Assembly: GCA_964399875.1 (NCBI GenBank)
Contig: CAYNRQ010000070.1
Span: 1-5,379 of the forward strand
DNA from: CAYNRQ01 sp964399875
Lineage (GTDB): Archaea; Aenigmatarchaeota; Aenigmatarchaeia; QMZP01
Reading direction: 5' to 3'
Length of the DNA: 5,379 bases
This document shows positions 1 through 5,379 of this stretch, one piece after another (positions within the stretch are counted from its first letter, which is position 1; every line of letters starts with the position of its first letter). A model generated the notes under the pieces. That model saw nothing but the letters and a program-made list of their open reading frames with translations, was not told the origin of the DNA and made no database searches. A program made the translations under genes and the position numbers.

Positions 1-18
1 CGATTGCCTTGTTTGGAA

Positions 19-39
19 CCACCGGTCAGAGACCGGTGG
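19..39. repeat. Perfect 9-bp inverted repeat (hairpin)
   Basis: The arms CCACCGGTC (19-27) and GACCGGTGG (31-39) are exact reverse complements around a 3-base AGA loop. On the + strand a loosely T-rich stretch follows (TTCTTATTT, 42-50), so it could end a transcript coming from the left of the window, although the T-tract is interrupted. It lies just before the AT-rich promoter of the RPA-like gene, so an operator role is also possible. I see no tRNA fold here. The structure is certain; its function is not. Confidence 0.6.
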
Positions 40-45
40 AATTCT

Positions 46-80
46 TATTTAAATTTAAACATCAAACATTACACAGGGTG
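46..80 (+). promoter_or_regulatory. Archaeal-type promoter and Shine-Dalgarno of the RPA-like gene
   Basis: An AT-rich box, TTATTTAAATTTAAA (46-59), resembles an archaeal TATA element and lies about 30 bases before the ATG at 86. GGGTG (76-80) sits 5 bases before that ATG and can pair with the usual archaeal 16S 3' end (anti-SD CACCUCC). Together they support 86 as the start rather than the in-frame ATGs at 92 and 101. If initiation is about 25 bases after the box centre, the leader would be only a few bases long, so either the box or the SD may be less important than it looks. Confidence 0.45.
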
Positions 81-85
81 TTTCT

Positions 86-718
86 ATGCCAATGGAGAGG
101 ATGACAGCTAAAAAAGTGATGGTTTCTGATCTAATAAACGGTGAATGGGTTAAAAAAGAGGGATTAGAACCTAGTTTTATAATAACAAAAAAAGGCGAGA
201 AGGTATCCAGGGCGAGGTTGCTGGGAACCGTTGTTTCGAAATTTGTGTCTGAGGATGGAAATTTTGGTTCTTTGACTCTTGATGACTCCACAGATACCAT
301 CCGGATCAAAGCCTTCAAGGATCTGAAGATTCTGGAACTATCAGATGTTGGGGATCTTGTGGATATTATAGGAAAGGTAAGGGAATACAATGAGGAGATC
401 TATCTGATACCAGAGATAATAAAGAAGCTAGATGACCCTAATGTTGAGCTTTTGAGAAAGCTAGAAATTCTGAAAAAAATGAAAACACTAAAGGCAGGAA
501 TTAAGGAAGAGGAAAGATCAGAAGGGAAGGAAGATGATCAAAACGTCCTCAGGAAAGAGATCATAAAGATTATAGAAGCGAACAGGGATGGCATAACTTA
601 TAGTGAGCTTCTGGAAAAAGCCAAGATTCCAGAGGAAACAGCAGAACCGATAATAAACCAGATACTGGCCGAGGGTATATGTTATGAGCCGACACCAGGC
701 AAGATAAAAAAGATTTAA
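86..718 (+). CDS. RPA32-like single-stranded DNA-binding protein (OB fold + winged helix)
   Basis: This 210-residue protein most likely binds single-stranded DNA as a small RPA subunit or RPA-associated factor in replication and repair. A short N-terminal arm (about 1-40) leads into an OB-fold at about 42-113, with alternating strands such as RARLLGTVVSKF, GSLTLDDSTDTIRIKAF and VGDLVDIIGKVREYNEEIYL. A charged linker rich in Lys and Glu follows (120-152). A C-terminal winged helix (153-210) contains ITYSELLEKAKIPEE and ends in a basic tail. An OB fold followed by a winged helix is the layout of eukaryotic RPA32 and of archaeal RPA-associated proteins. No zinc finger is seen, unlike many archaeal RPA large subunits. 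The stop overlaps that of the convergent ATP-grasp gene. The domain calls come from pattern and secondary structure, not a database match; a general OB-fold nucleic-acid-binding protein is the main alternative. Confidence 0.8.
   Translation: MPMERMTAKKVMVSDLINGEWVKKEGLEPSFIITKKGEKVSRARLLGTVVSKFVSEDGNFGSLTLDDSTDTIRIKAFKDLKILELSDVGDLVDIIGKVREYNEEIYLIPEIIKKLDDPNVELLRKLEILKKMKTLKAGIKEEERSEGKEDDQNVLRKEIIKIIEANRDGITYSELLEKAKIPEETAEPIINQILAEGICYEPTPGKIKKI
706..711 (-). terminator. Oligo-T terminator candidate for the ATP-grasp gene
   Basis: On the minus strand a run of six T starts 4 bases after the ATP-grasp stop codon. It lies inside the last codons of the convergent RPA-like gene, where it encodes lysines (KIKKI end). 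Archaeal RNA polymerase can terminate at T-runs on the non-template strand, so the position fits. No stem precedes it. Confidence 0.35.
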
Positions 719-1593
719 GCATTGTTTTTTTCATATTCAGAAGAAATGAAGTCTGCAATCATTTTGGAAGGATCGTATCCGTATTTTTTAACAAAACCCT
801 CATGGAATACCGGTGTTGAATTGATATCGATAACAACCGGGGTTTCTTCTGTTTCAACTATATCCAGACCCAGTATCCTGGTTTTTGTAATCCTTGCAAC
901 CCTTTCTCCTAGTCTGCAGACCTTTTTTGGAACATCGGGATAAAGATCCGAGGTTGAACCCCTGGCTGGGTTACCTAGCCATCCCCTTAACAAAAATTTT
1001 TTTGACGCGCTTATGCATTTGTAATTCAAAACAAACAGGCGCGTGGAAAATCCCTTGGATGCCTTGTAAAACTTTTCAACATGAATAAGGTGGTGTTTTC
1101 TGTTTAATCTGTTGACAACCTTTAGATACTGATTGGGTGTATTAACCTTGTAAACATTTCTTGCCCTTCCACCGGCATCCATCTTGATAATCCTTGGAAA
1201 TGTTAAAACCTTTGCAGCCCTCTTTGCTATAACTGGGTTGGAAAAAAGCAAGGTTTGGGCAGTAGGTATGTTGAATTTTTCTAGTATGTTATTTGCTTCT
1301 GTTTTGCTGTAATCCGCATATGCCGAATCAAAACAATTGATGACTGGTATCCCTAGATTTTCTATATGTCTTATAACCTCAAGCATGAACCGCAAATTAT
1401 TATAAGAGTGTATATTGCTGCTGGGATAAACACGATTAATATAAAGTTTGTGCTTGAAAGCGTCTTTGTTATGGATATCAAGAATAAACTTATTAATATC
1501 AATGGCTTCTACGTGTATTCTATGGCCTCTGAGATGCTTTATGATATTTTCATTTATCCAGTCCAGTTCATTGTAAAAAAACCCTATGCTCAT
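715..1593 (-). CDS. RimK-like ATP-grasp ligase
   Basis: This 292-residue protein looks like an ATP-grasp carboxylate-amine ligase of the RimK/LysX/MptN group, which activates a carboxylate as an acyl phosphate and joins it to an amine. The N-terminal pre-ATP-grasp strand-helix unit starts MSIGFFYNELDW. Next come DYSKTEANNILEKFNIPT (94-111), the ATP-binding Lys137 with a Gly-rich turn (IIKMDAGGRARNV), hinge Glu173 (HVEKFY), the R-x-x-V-like strand TRLFVLN (184-190), NPARG (208-212) and metal-site residues Asp244, Asp256 and Asn258 (GLDIVE, VIDINSTP). Asp256 replaces the more usual Glu, a conservative change. I chose the ATG at 1593 because strand 1 of the fold begins there. An in-frame ATG at 1641 would add 16 residues (308 in all), and both have an AT-rich box upstream. 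No lysine-biosynthesis carrier or cofactor genes are nearby, so the substrate is unknown; ribosomal-protein, peptide or cofactor glutamylation are all possible. Confidence 0.8.
   Translation of the reverse strand: MSIGFFYNELDWINENIIKHLRGHRIHVEAIDINKFILDIHNKDAFKHKLYINRVYPSSNIHSYNNLRFMLEVIRHIENLGIPVINCFDSAYADYSKTEANNILEKFNIPTAQTLLFSNPVIAKRAAKVLTFPRIIKMDAGGRARNVYKVNTPNQYLKVVNRLNRKHHLIHVEKFYKASKGFSTRLFVLNYKCISASKKFLLRGWLGNPARGSTSDLYPDVPKKVCRLGERVARITKTRILGLDIVETEETPVVIDINSTPVFHEGFVKKYGYDPSKMIADFISSEYEKNNA
725..731 (+). terminator. Oligo-T terminator candidate for the RPA-like gene
   Basis: A run of seven T begins 6 bases after the stop of the RPA-like gene, within the last codons of the convergent ATP-grasp gene (which reads it as EKN). 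It fits an archaeal intrinsic U-tract terminator. Its mirror is the A6 run at 706-711, and the two flank the shared TTAA. Confidence 0.4.
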
Positions 1594-1615
1594 GCTTATA
1601 ATTTGTATGAGCTCA

Positions 1616-1629
1616 CTAAAAAATTTAAC
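1616..1629 (-). promoter_or_regulatory. TATA-like box for the ATP-grasp gene
   Basis: On the minus strand the box reads GTTAAATTTTTTAG, centred about 31 bases before the ATG at 1593. This would give a leader of only a few bases, and no Shine-Dalgarno is seen close to that ATG, so a near-leaderless transcript fits. A second AT-rich box (minus-strand ATAAAATAAAC, about 1674-1684) would serve the longer start at 1641. The sequence alone does not decide between them. Confidence 0.35.
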
Positions 1630-1682
1630 TCTAATCAGCATGTCTTTCAGAAGTTAAGCATGTGCTGTCTTGTGTTTATTTT

Positions 1683-1781
1683 ATGAACCAATATACAGTC
1701 CAGCTGATGGGGTGGGAGTGTACCGGATGTGCGGCCTTCCACTGGAATTGCAAGCCTATTGAAAGAAATCTAGAAATATAA
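1683..1781 (+). CDS. Possible 32-residue Cys/His microprotein
   Basis: I do not recognise this gene. The ORF runs ATG to TAA in the gap between the divergent ATP-grasp and rad50 genes. The peptide starts MNQYTVQLMGW and then carries the Cys/His block ECTGCAAFHWNC, with Cys13, Cys16, His20 and Cys23 spaced C-x2-C-x3-H-x2-C, which could hold a zinc ion. It ends KPIERNLEI. The composition (four metal-type ligands, two Trp, few low-complexity residues) is more protein-like than typical random translation. Against it: no Shine-Dalgarno precedes the ATG, 32 residues is short enough to arise by chance, and the stop overlaps a TATA-like box for rad50. An in-frame GTG at 1662 would give 39 residues. 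It may be a real small zinc protein, the remnant of a larger gene, or chance. Confidence 0.35.
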   Translation: MNQYTVQLMGWECTGCAAFHWNCKPIERNLEI

Positions 1782-1783
1782 AT
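1774..1783 (+). promoter_or_regulatory. TATA-like box upstream of rad50
   Basis: AAATATAAAT resembles the archaeal TATA consensus and overlaps the stop codon of the possible microprotein. Used for rad50, it would give a leader of roughly 90 bases, long for an archaeon. Other AT-rich candidates are TTTATAATAA (1788-1797) and the weaker TTATAATC (about 1843-1850), which would give a leader of about 25-30 bases. I cannot tell which is used. Confidence 0.35.
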
Positions 1784-1897
1784 CTTGTTTATAATAATTA
1801 AAAGGCATTTGGCGCAGCTTGTCCAAAGGCTTTGTCTGGAAGTTATAATCTTCGGCCACAGGATATGTGCCTCTGTCAATTTCGCAAGGCGATGTTT

Positions 1898-3907
1898 ATG
1901 ATAACCATGCTCAGGCTTAAGAATTGGAAAAGTCATCTGGATTCTGAATTCGATTTCTCCTCAGGGGTAAACGCATTCATAGGCCAGATGGGCTCTGGTA
2001 AGACATCGGTCATGGACGCTATATCCTTTGCCCTTTACGGGACATTTCCAACCCATCAGAGCAGGAAGGTGGGTCTTGATGATCTTATAATGAAAAAACC
2101 ACAGAAAAAGAGTCAGGCCCAGATAGAGCTTGAATTCCAGATGGATGGAAAAAAATATTATGTAAAAAGGGTGATAGAAGCCAAGAGAGGAACAACCCAG
2201 GCAGAGATCAGGGAAGACAGCAGGCTTCTTGATGTGAATGCTGCCAGTGTCACAAGGGAAGTGGAAAGGGCCCTTCAGATGGATTATGATCTGTTCTCAA
2301 GGGCTGTGTATTCAGAGCAAAACTCACTGGATTACTTCTTGAGGATTCCCAAGGGTCAGAGAATGAATCACATAGACAGGATGCTCAAAGTGGACAGGTT
2401 TGAAGCAGTCAGGGAAGATACAATCAGACTGAAAAACAGAATAAAGCAGGAGATGAAAGGAAAGATGGATGCAATATCAAATTTGGAAAAGGAGGATCTG
2501 AATGGAAAGATAGAAAAAGCTAAAGGAGAAATGAATGAACTTGTAAAGGACAAAGAAAAGATAAGGGAAGAAGCAGACAGGGTAAAGAAAGAGAGGAATG
2601 AACTGTCTGAAAGGGTAGCTGTGTTTAAAGAAAAAGAAGAGCGATTGAATGAACTGAAATCAGAGCTTAAGGGAATAGAGACAGGTCTGAAAGAAACAGA
2701 GGAGAATCTTAAGCAAAAAGAGAACAGACTGAAAGGAAAGAGTATGGAGAGTATTTCCAGGGAAATGATGGAGATGGAAAAGGAGATGGAAAAGATAAGG
2801 AAAGATCTGGAAAGGAAAAAAAAGGAATTGGAAATGGGAAGGGAAAAGATAGCAGGCTTTAACGCAGAAATTAAATTAATTCTTGACAGTCTGAATGAAC
2901 TGGAAAAGATAAAAGGTAAGTGCCCTGTCTGTGACAGCGATGTCACGCCTGAAAAGAGGAGGGATATAATAGAAAAGAAAAAACTGAGAGAAAAAGAATT
3001 AAGAGAAAAGGCCAACGCTGTGGCATCTGAACTGGAGATCCTGTCCAGGGATAAGGATGGTCTGGAAACCAGTGCAAGAAACAAAGAGATAGAAAAAGAG
3101 AAGATAAAAACATTTCTGGATGATGTAAAAGATGTGGAGGAACTCCGAAAGAAAGAGCGGGATTACGTCAGAAAAAAGGAAATCCTGGAAAAGGATAAGG
3201 AAACAGTGGAAAAGGAACTGGCAGAAGTAAGGATGAGTGAACTAATGGAAAGACTTCAGGAAAAGATAGCAAAGGAAAGTGAGCTGGTGGCAAAGATGTC
3301 CGGTATAGAGGAAAGGGTGAGGGATAAGGAAGAGGTCCTGGAAGATCTTAACAGGAGAAAGCAAACCCTGGAGGATTACAAGAAGGGTATAAAACAGGAT
3401 GAAAATATCATGGAGCAGTTAGAAGAATTTACCAAGGCCTTGAAGATAACCCAGGACCAGCTAAGGGAAGAGTTCCTAAAGACTGTAAACTTCATAATGA
3501 ATGATGTTTGGGGTGAGCTTTACCCTTATGAAGATTTTGAGGGAATAAGACTGGTCATAGACGGGGATTATGTTCTTCAGTTAAAGGAGCCCGGTGGGTG
3601 GGTGTCTGTTGAAGGTTTCGTGTCTGGGGGGGAAAGATCCATGGCATGCCTGGCCTTAAGGATAGCCTTTTCAATGGCTTTTATTCCGAATCTTAAGTGG
3701 CTGATTCTGGATGAGCCCACACATAATTTAGACTCCAACGCAATACAGCAACTGGCTACTGTTCTCAGGGAGAAGATGAACATGTTCGCAGAGCAAGTAT
3801 TTTTGATAACTCATGAGGAAAGGATCTCTGAAGGTGTTACAGGAAGGCTTTACAGGCTGGAAAGAGATAAAGAAGCAAATGGACCAACAAGGATTGCAAG
3901 TGGATAA
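1898..3907 (+). CDS. rad50: Rad50 DNA double-strand break repair ATPase
   Basis: Rad50 is the ABC/SMC-type ATPase partner of the Mre11 nuclease, tethering and processing DNA ends. In the 669-residue protein I see the N-terminal LRLKNWKSH strand, Walker A (G29-x-x-G-x-GKTS, Lys35), a Q-loop with Gln141 (VYSEQNS), a Lys/Glu-rich coiled coil, the zinc hook CPVC (Cys342, Cys345), a returning coil, the ABC signature VSGGERS (Ser576-Arg580), Walker B LILDEP (Asp605, Glu606), a D-loop-like THNLD and the switch His639 (LITHEE). The hook lies almost exactly at the midpoint, so both coil arms are complete. The protein is clearly shorter than the roughly 850-900 residues common in cultured archaea because the arms are short. 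I chose ATG 1898: AAGGCGAT just before it is SD-like, and family members start a few residues before this strand; ATGs at 1892 and 1907 are alternatives. No mre11 is adjacent, and the gene converges on pfk after 19 bases. Confidence 0.93.
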   Translation: MITMLRLKNWKSHLDSEFDFSSGVNAFIGQMGSGKTSVMDAISFALYGTFPTHQSRKVGLDDLIMKKPQKKSQAQIELEFQMDGKKYYVKRVIEAKRGTTQAEIREDSRLLDVNAASVTREVERALQMDYDLFSRAVYSEQNSLDYFLRIPKGQRMNHIDRMLKVDRFEAVREDTIRLKNRIKQEMKGKMDAISNLEKEDLNGKIEKAKGEMNELVKDKEKIREEADRVKKERNELSERVAVFKEKEERLNELKSELKGIETGLKETEENLKQKENRLKGKSMESISREMMEMEKEMEKIRKDLERKKKELEMGREKIAGFNAEIKLILDSLNELEKIKGKCPVCDSDVTPEKRRDIIEKKKLREKELREKANAVASELEILSRDKDGLETSARNKEIEKEKIKTFLDDVKDVEELRKKERDYVRKKEILEKDKETVEKELAEVRMSELMERLQEKIAKESELVAKMSGIEERVRDKEEVLEDLNRRKQTLEDYKKGIKQDENIMEQLEEFTKALKITQDQLREEFLKTVNFIMNDVWGELYPYEDFEGIRLVIDGDYVLQLKEPGGWVSVEGFVSGGERSMACLALRIAFSMAFIPNLKWLILDEPTHNLDSNAIQQLATVLREKMNMFAEQVFLITHEERISEGVTGRLYRLERDKEANGPTRIASG

Positions 3908-3926
3908 AATAATAGTGCGCTATATG

Positions 3927-5186
3927 TTAATCATATTCTGGCCTCGGTCTTATTCTTTCCCATTCGCACCTTTCAGGCAATCCACCAACAAGAGGCTCTG
4001 CATACTCAGCAAAAGCGTCCCTGTGAATATTATTGCTGCCAGCGATGTATTTTTCTGGCAACGGTTTTATCATCTCTTTGCTCTTGCCGGGTTCTGCTAC
4101 GTTTTCTAAATCCGTAAAACCCATTTCACAATGGTATTCTCTTCCTCTACCCCTTCTGTCCAAGGTTATCATGATTGCATCCATGCGATTCATTGCACAA
4201 TTAACAGCAGACATTCCTGCCCTGAACGCCTCATCAGCATCTGTCTTGGAAATAGCCAAAGGAAATGACCTCTGCAGATAGCCAAGTGTGTCCTGTCTTA
4301 CCCTCTTTAATTTAAGTTCATCTTTTACTAGTCTGGCCAGATATTCTCCGATTTCATTTGTTCCGCTTAACTGTTTGTGTCCGAATTGTTTATCACCCTC
4401 ATCAAGATTCAAAGAAGGGATATGATCAGCAATGCCTTCTGAAGCAACAACAAGGCATCTTCCATATTTTCTCATGGCTGCATCAACATCACCTAAGAAG
4501 GTATCCACATTAAATTCAACTTCTGGAACATAGATTAGATGAGGCCCGTCACTGTCCTTCTTTCTTCCAAGAACACTGGCAGCTGCTATCCATCCAGCAT
4601 TCCTGCCCATTGTTATCTCTATCTGTACCCCGGGCATGGACTTGTTGTCATTATCTATCCCCTGCACAGCAGTTGCAACAAATCTTGCAGCGCTCCCAAA
4701 ACCAGGGCAGTGGTCAGTAACAAGCAGGTCATTGTCCACTGTCTTTGGTACATGAAAACATCTTACATCCCATCCGTATTTCTTAGCGTTCCTGGATATT
4801 ATAAGATTGGTCTCAGCAGAATCATTTCCACCAATGTAGAAGAAATACCTTATGTTATATCTTTTGAAGCAATCAAAAACCCCAGCAACATCTTCTGCTT
4901 TCACGTCTCCTGTGGTCTTATCCCAGAGGCTCTTTCTGATGCTTCCCAAACCAGCTCCTGTTGTTTTGGCCACCATATCTATCGTATCAGCACTCTGCGC
5001 GCCTAGATCAATAAGATCCTGGTCTATCACTCCTCTGATTCCATACAGTGAACCGTATATATTAATCACTGGTTTTTGCATCATTGCCTCGATTATCACC
5101 CCGGCAACGCTCTGATTTATAACTGCTGTGGGCCCGCCTGACTGGCCTATAAGCGCATTGCCATCTATGGTATAATCCCGCTGCAT
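3927..5186 (-). CDS. PPi-dependent 6-phosphofructokinase (PfkA family)
   Basis: This 419-residue enzyme should interconvert fructose 6-phosphate and fructose 1,6-bisphosphate in the cytosol. The N-terminal phosphate-binding segment is LIGQSGGPTAVIN (12-24). GGNDS (119-123) places Asp122 where ATP enzymes have Gly104 (E. coli numbering), and PKTVDND (147-153) places Lys148 where they have Gly124. Both changes are established markers of pyrophosphate-dependent enzymes. Catalytic Asp151 and Asp153, the MGR motif (193-195) with GRNAGW, sugar-phosphate-binding Glu250 (SEG) and LGYLQRS (301-307) are all present. The length suits the ~400-residue bacterial-type PPi clade rather than the ~320-residue ATP enzyme. 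The start is ATG 5186; a TTG at 5195 would add three residues but is less likely. No Shine-Dalgarno is seen, and the upstream AT box suits a leaderless mRNA. PfkA-family enzymes are uncommon in archaea, so ancient transfer from bacteria is plausible but untested. Confidence 0.92.
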   Translation of the reverse strand: MQRDYTIDGNALIGQSGGPTAVINQSVAGVIIEAMMQKPVINIYGSLYGIRGVIDQDLIDLGAQSADTIDMVAKTTGAGLGSIRKSLWDKTTGDVKAEDVAGVFDCFKRYNIRYFFYIGGNDSAETNLIISRNAKKYGWDVRCFHVPKTVDNDLLVTDHCPGFGSAARFVATAVQGIDNDNKSMPGVQIEITMGRNAGWIAAASVLGRKKDSDGPHLIYVPEVEFNVDTFLGDVDAAMRKYGRCLVVASEGIADHIPSLNLDEGDKQFGHKQLSGTNEIGEYLARLVKDELKLKRVRQDTLGYLQRSFPLAISKTDADEAFRAGMSAVNCAMNRMDAIMITLDRRGRGREYHCEMGFTDLENVAEPGKSKEMIKPLPEKYIAGSNNIHRDAFAEYAEPLVGGLPERCEWERIRPRPEYD

Positions 5187-5202
5187 ATATACCAATTAAT
5201 AA

Positions 5203-5219
5203 TTAAAAATAAATTTTTT
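5203..5219 (-). promoter_or_regulatory. TATA-like box for the phosphofructokinase gene
   Basis: The minus strand reads an unbroken A/T stretch containing AAAATTTATTTTTAA, centred about 25 bases before the ATG at 5186. Archaeal initiation at that distance would fall at or next to the A of the ATG, suggesting a leaderless transcript. The lack of any Shine-Dalgarno before the ATG agrees. Confidence 0.45.
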
Positions 5220-5280
5220 AAAGCCATGTGTTTCTGCTCCTGTTTCCGATAACAATATCCCCGTTTCCTTTCAGAAAGAA

Positions 5281-5290
5281 TTAAATATAA
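5281..5290 (+). promoter_or_regulatory. Rightward TATA-like box
   Basis: TTAAATATAA is a good archaeal TATA match on the + strand. The expected start is near 5310, where ATGATG occurs, but that reading frame closes after seven further codons. The transcript therefore either has a leader leading to a gene past the window, is a non-coding RNA, or the box is fortuitous. Confidence 0.3.
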
Positions 5291-5346
5291 TCATTCTAAC
5301 TACTATATGATGAAATCTCAAACAGTTAATTGATTAGCTCCTTACC

Positions 5347-5379
5347 ACCAGTCACACACAATTGGTTAATAAGACTGGT
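5347..5379. repeat. Inverted repeat at right edge, possibly truncated
   Basis: ACCAGTC (5347-5353) and GACTGGT (5373-5379) are exact 7-base complements with a 19-base interval. The second arm ends at the last base of the window, so the stem may be longer: the left arm is preceded by CC, giving CCACCAGTC. That 9-mer differs by one base from CCACCGGTC, the left arm of the hairpin at 19-27. A 7-bp stem with a long loop is weak on its own. Confidence 0.35.

Larger units (their letters stand above)
5187..5379. other. Non-coding right end of window
   Basis: I see no convincing gene here on either strand. The stretch holds the leftward pfk promoter, then a mixed-composition segment with two GTTTCC copies (5242-5247 and 5263-5268), a rightward TATA-like box and an inverted repeat cut by the window edge. 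The rightward box suggests that a + strand gene or small RNA begins at or beyond the right edge. Confidence 0.5.

Noticed and set aside
1832..1897. Upstream TTG start extending Rad50 by 22 residues
   Set aside because: The extension (Cys-rich, unlike the family) has no Shine-Dalgarno, and Rad50 proteins normally begin a few residues before the LRLKNWKSH strand.
1805..1897. tRNA-like segment in the rad50 leader
   Set aside because: No GGTTC-type T-loop and no pairing acceptor ends were found on either strand.
1676..1936. 86-residue minus-strand ORF across the rad50 start region
   Set aside because: It overlaps the beginning of rad50 and the intergenic promoters, shows no domain, and its composition looks random.
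2368..3084. 238-residue minus-strand ORF opposite rad50
   Set aside because: It is the antisense of the Lys/Glu-rich coiled coil, which leaves a Ser/Phe/Leu-rich frame open by composition. The + strand has all the Rad50 motifs.
3908..3926. Possible hairpin ATAG-TGCG-CTAT in the rad50/pfk convergent spacer as a terminator
   Set aside because: The stem is only 4 bp and AT-rich, and no T-run of five or more follows on either strand.
3813..4109. 98-residue + strand ORF bridging the rad50 and pfk ends
   Set aside because: It overlaps the coding ends of both convergent genes out of frame and has no domain features.
4539..5006. 155-residue + strand ORF opposite the phosphofructokinase
   Set aside because: It lies wholly inside a gene with intact catalytic motifs, and its translation shows no recognisable domain.
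5218..5274. Short minus-strand frame reading GDIVIGNRSRNTWL before a stop, like a gene remnant
   Set aside because: It is open for fewer than 20 codons, has no start codon and lies in the pfk upstream region; likely chance.
5307..5313. ATGATGA, a perfect C-box match for a C/D-box sRNA
   Set aside because: No CTGA D box follows before the window ends and no clear D'/C' pair is seen, so a C/D RNA cannot be supported.

Overview
The window looks like part of a compact archaeal genome. It carries an RPA32-like OB-fold/winged-helix protein and a Rad50 ATPase with a zinc hook. AT-rich TATA-like boxes lie about 25-35 bases before several starts, and two genes appear leaderless or nearly so. Intergenic space is very small. 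The gene mix (stand-alone Rad50 with short coils, PPi-type phosphofructokinase, RimK-like ATP-grasp enzyme) would suit an uncultured lineage such as a DPANN or deep euryarchaeal group, but the lineage is inference and cannot be fixed from this sequence.

Layout, left to right. Bases 1-85 hold a perfect 9-bp hairpin and an AT-rich promoter. Bases 86-718 (+) encode the RPA32-like ssDNA-binding protein. It converges on a RimK-like ATP-grasp ligase (715-1593, minus), and the two stop codons share the palindrome TTAA. A T-run lies just past each stop, inside the other gene. Bases 1594-1897 separate the divergent RimK-like and rad50 genes. They contain promoter-like sequence and a possible 32-residue Cys/His microprotein (1683-1781, +). 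Bases 1898-3907 (+) encode Rad50. After 19 bases it meets the stop of a PPi-dependent phosphofructokinase on the minus strand (3927-5186). The last ~190 bases are non-coding as far as I can see, with the pfk promoter, a rightward TATA-like box and half-seen inverted repeats.

How the genes fit together. The RPA-like protein and Rad50 both act on DNA ends and single-stranded DNA, but they are not in one operon and no mre11 is visible. The phosphofructokinase is a separate central-carbon gene and gives the clearest biochemical prediction: Asp and Lys replace the two ATP-permissive glycines, which points to PPi as phosphoryl donor. The RimK-like ligase joins an amino acid or amine to a carboxylate, but its substrate cannot be read from sequence. 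I see no tRNA, rRNA, CRISPR array, insertion sequence or clear new multi-gene system. The least explained items are the microprotein, the interlocked convergent gene ends, and the similar inverted-repeat arms near both window edges.
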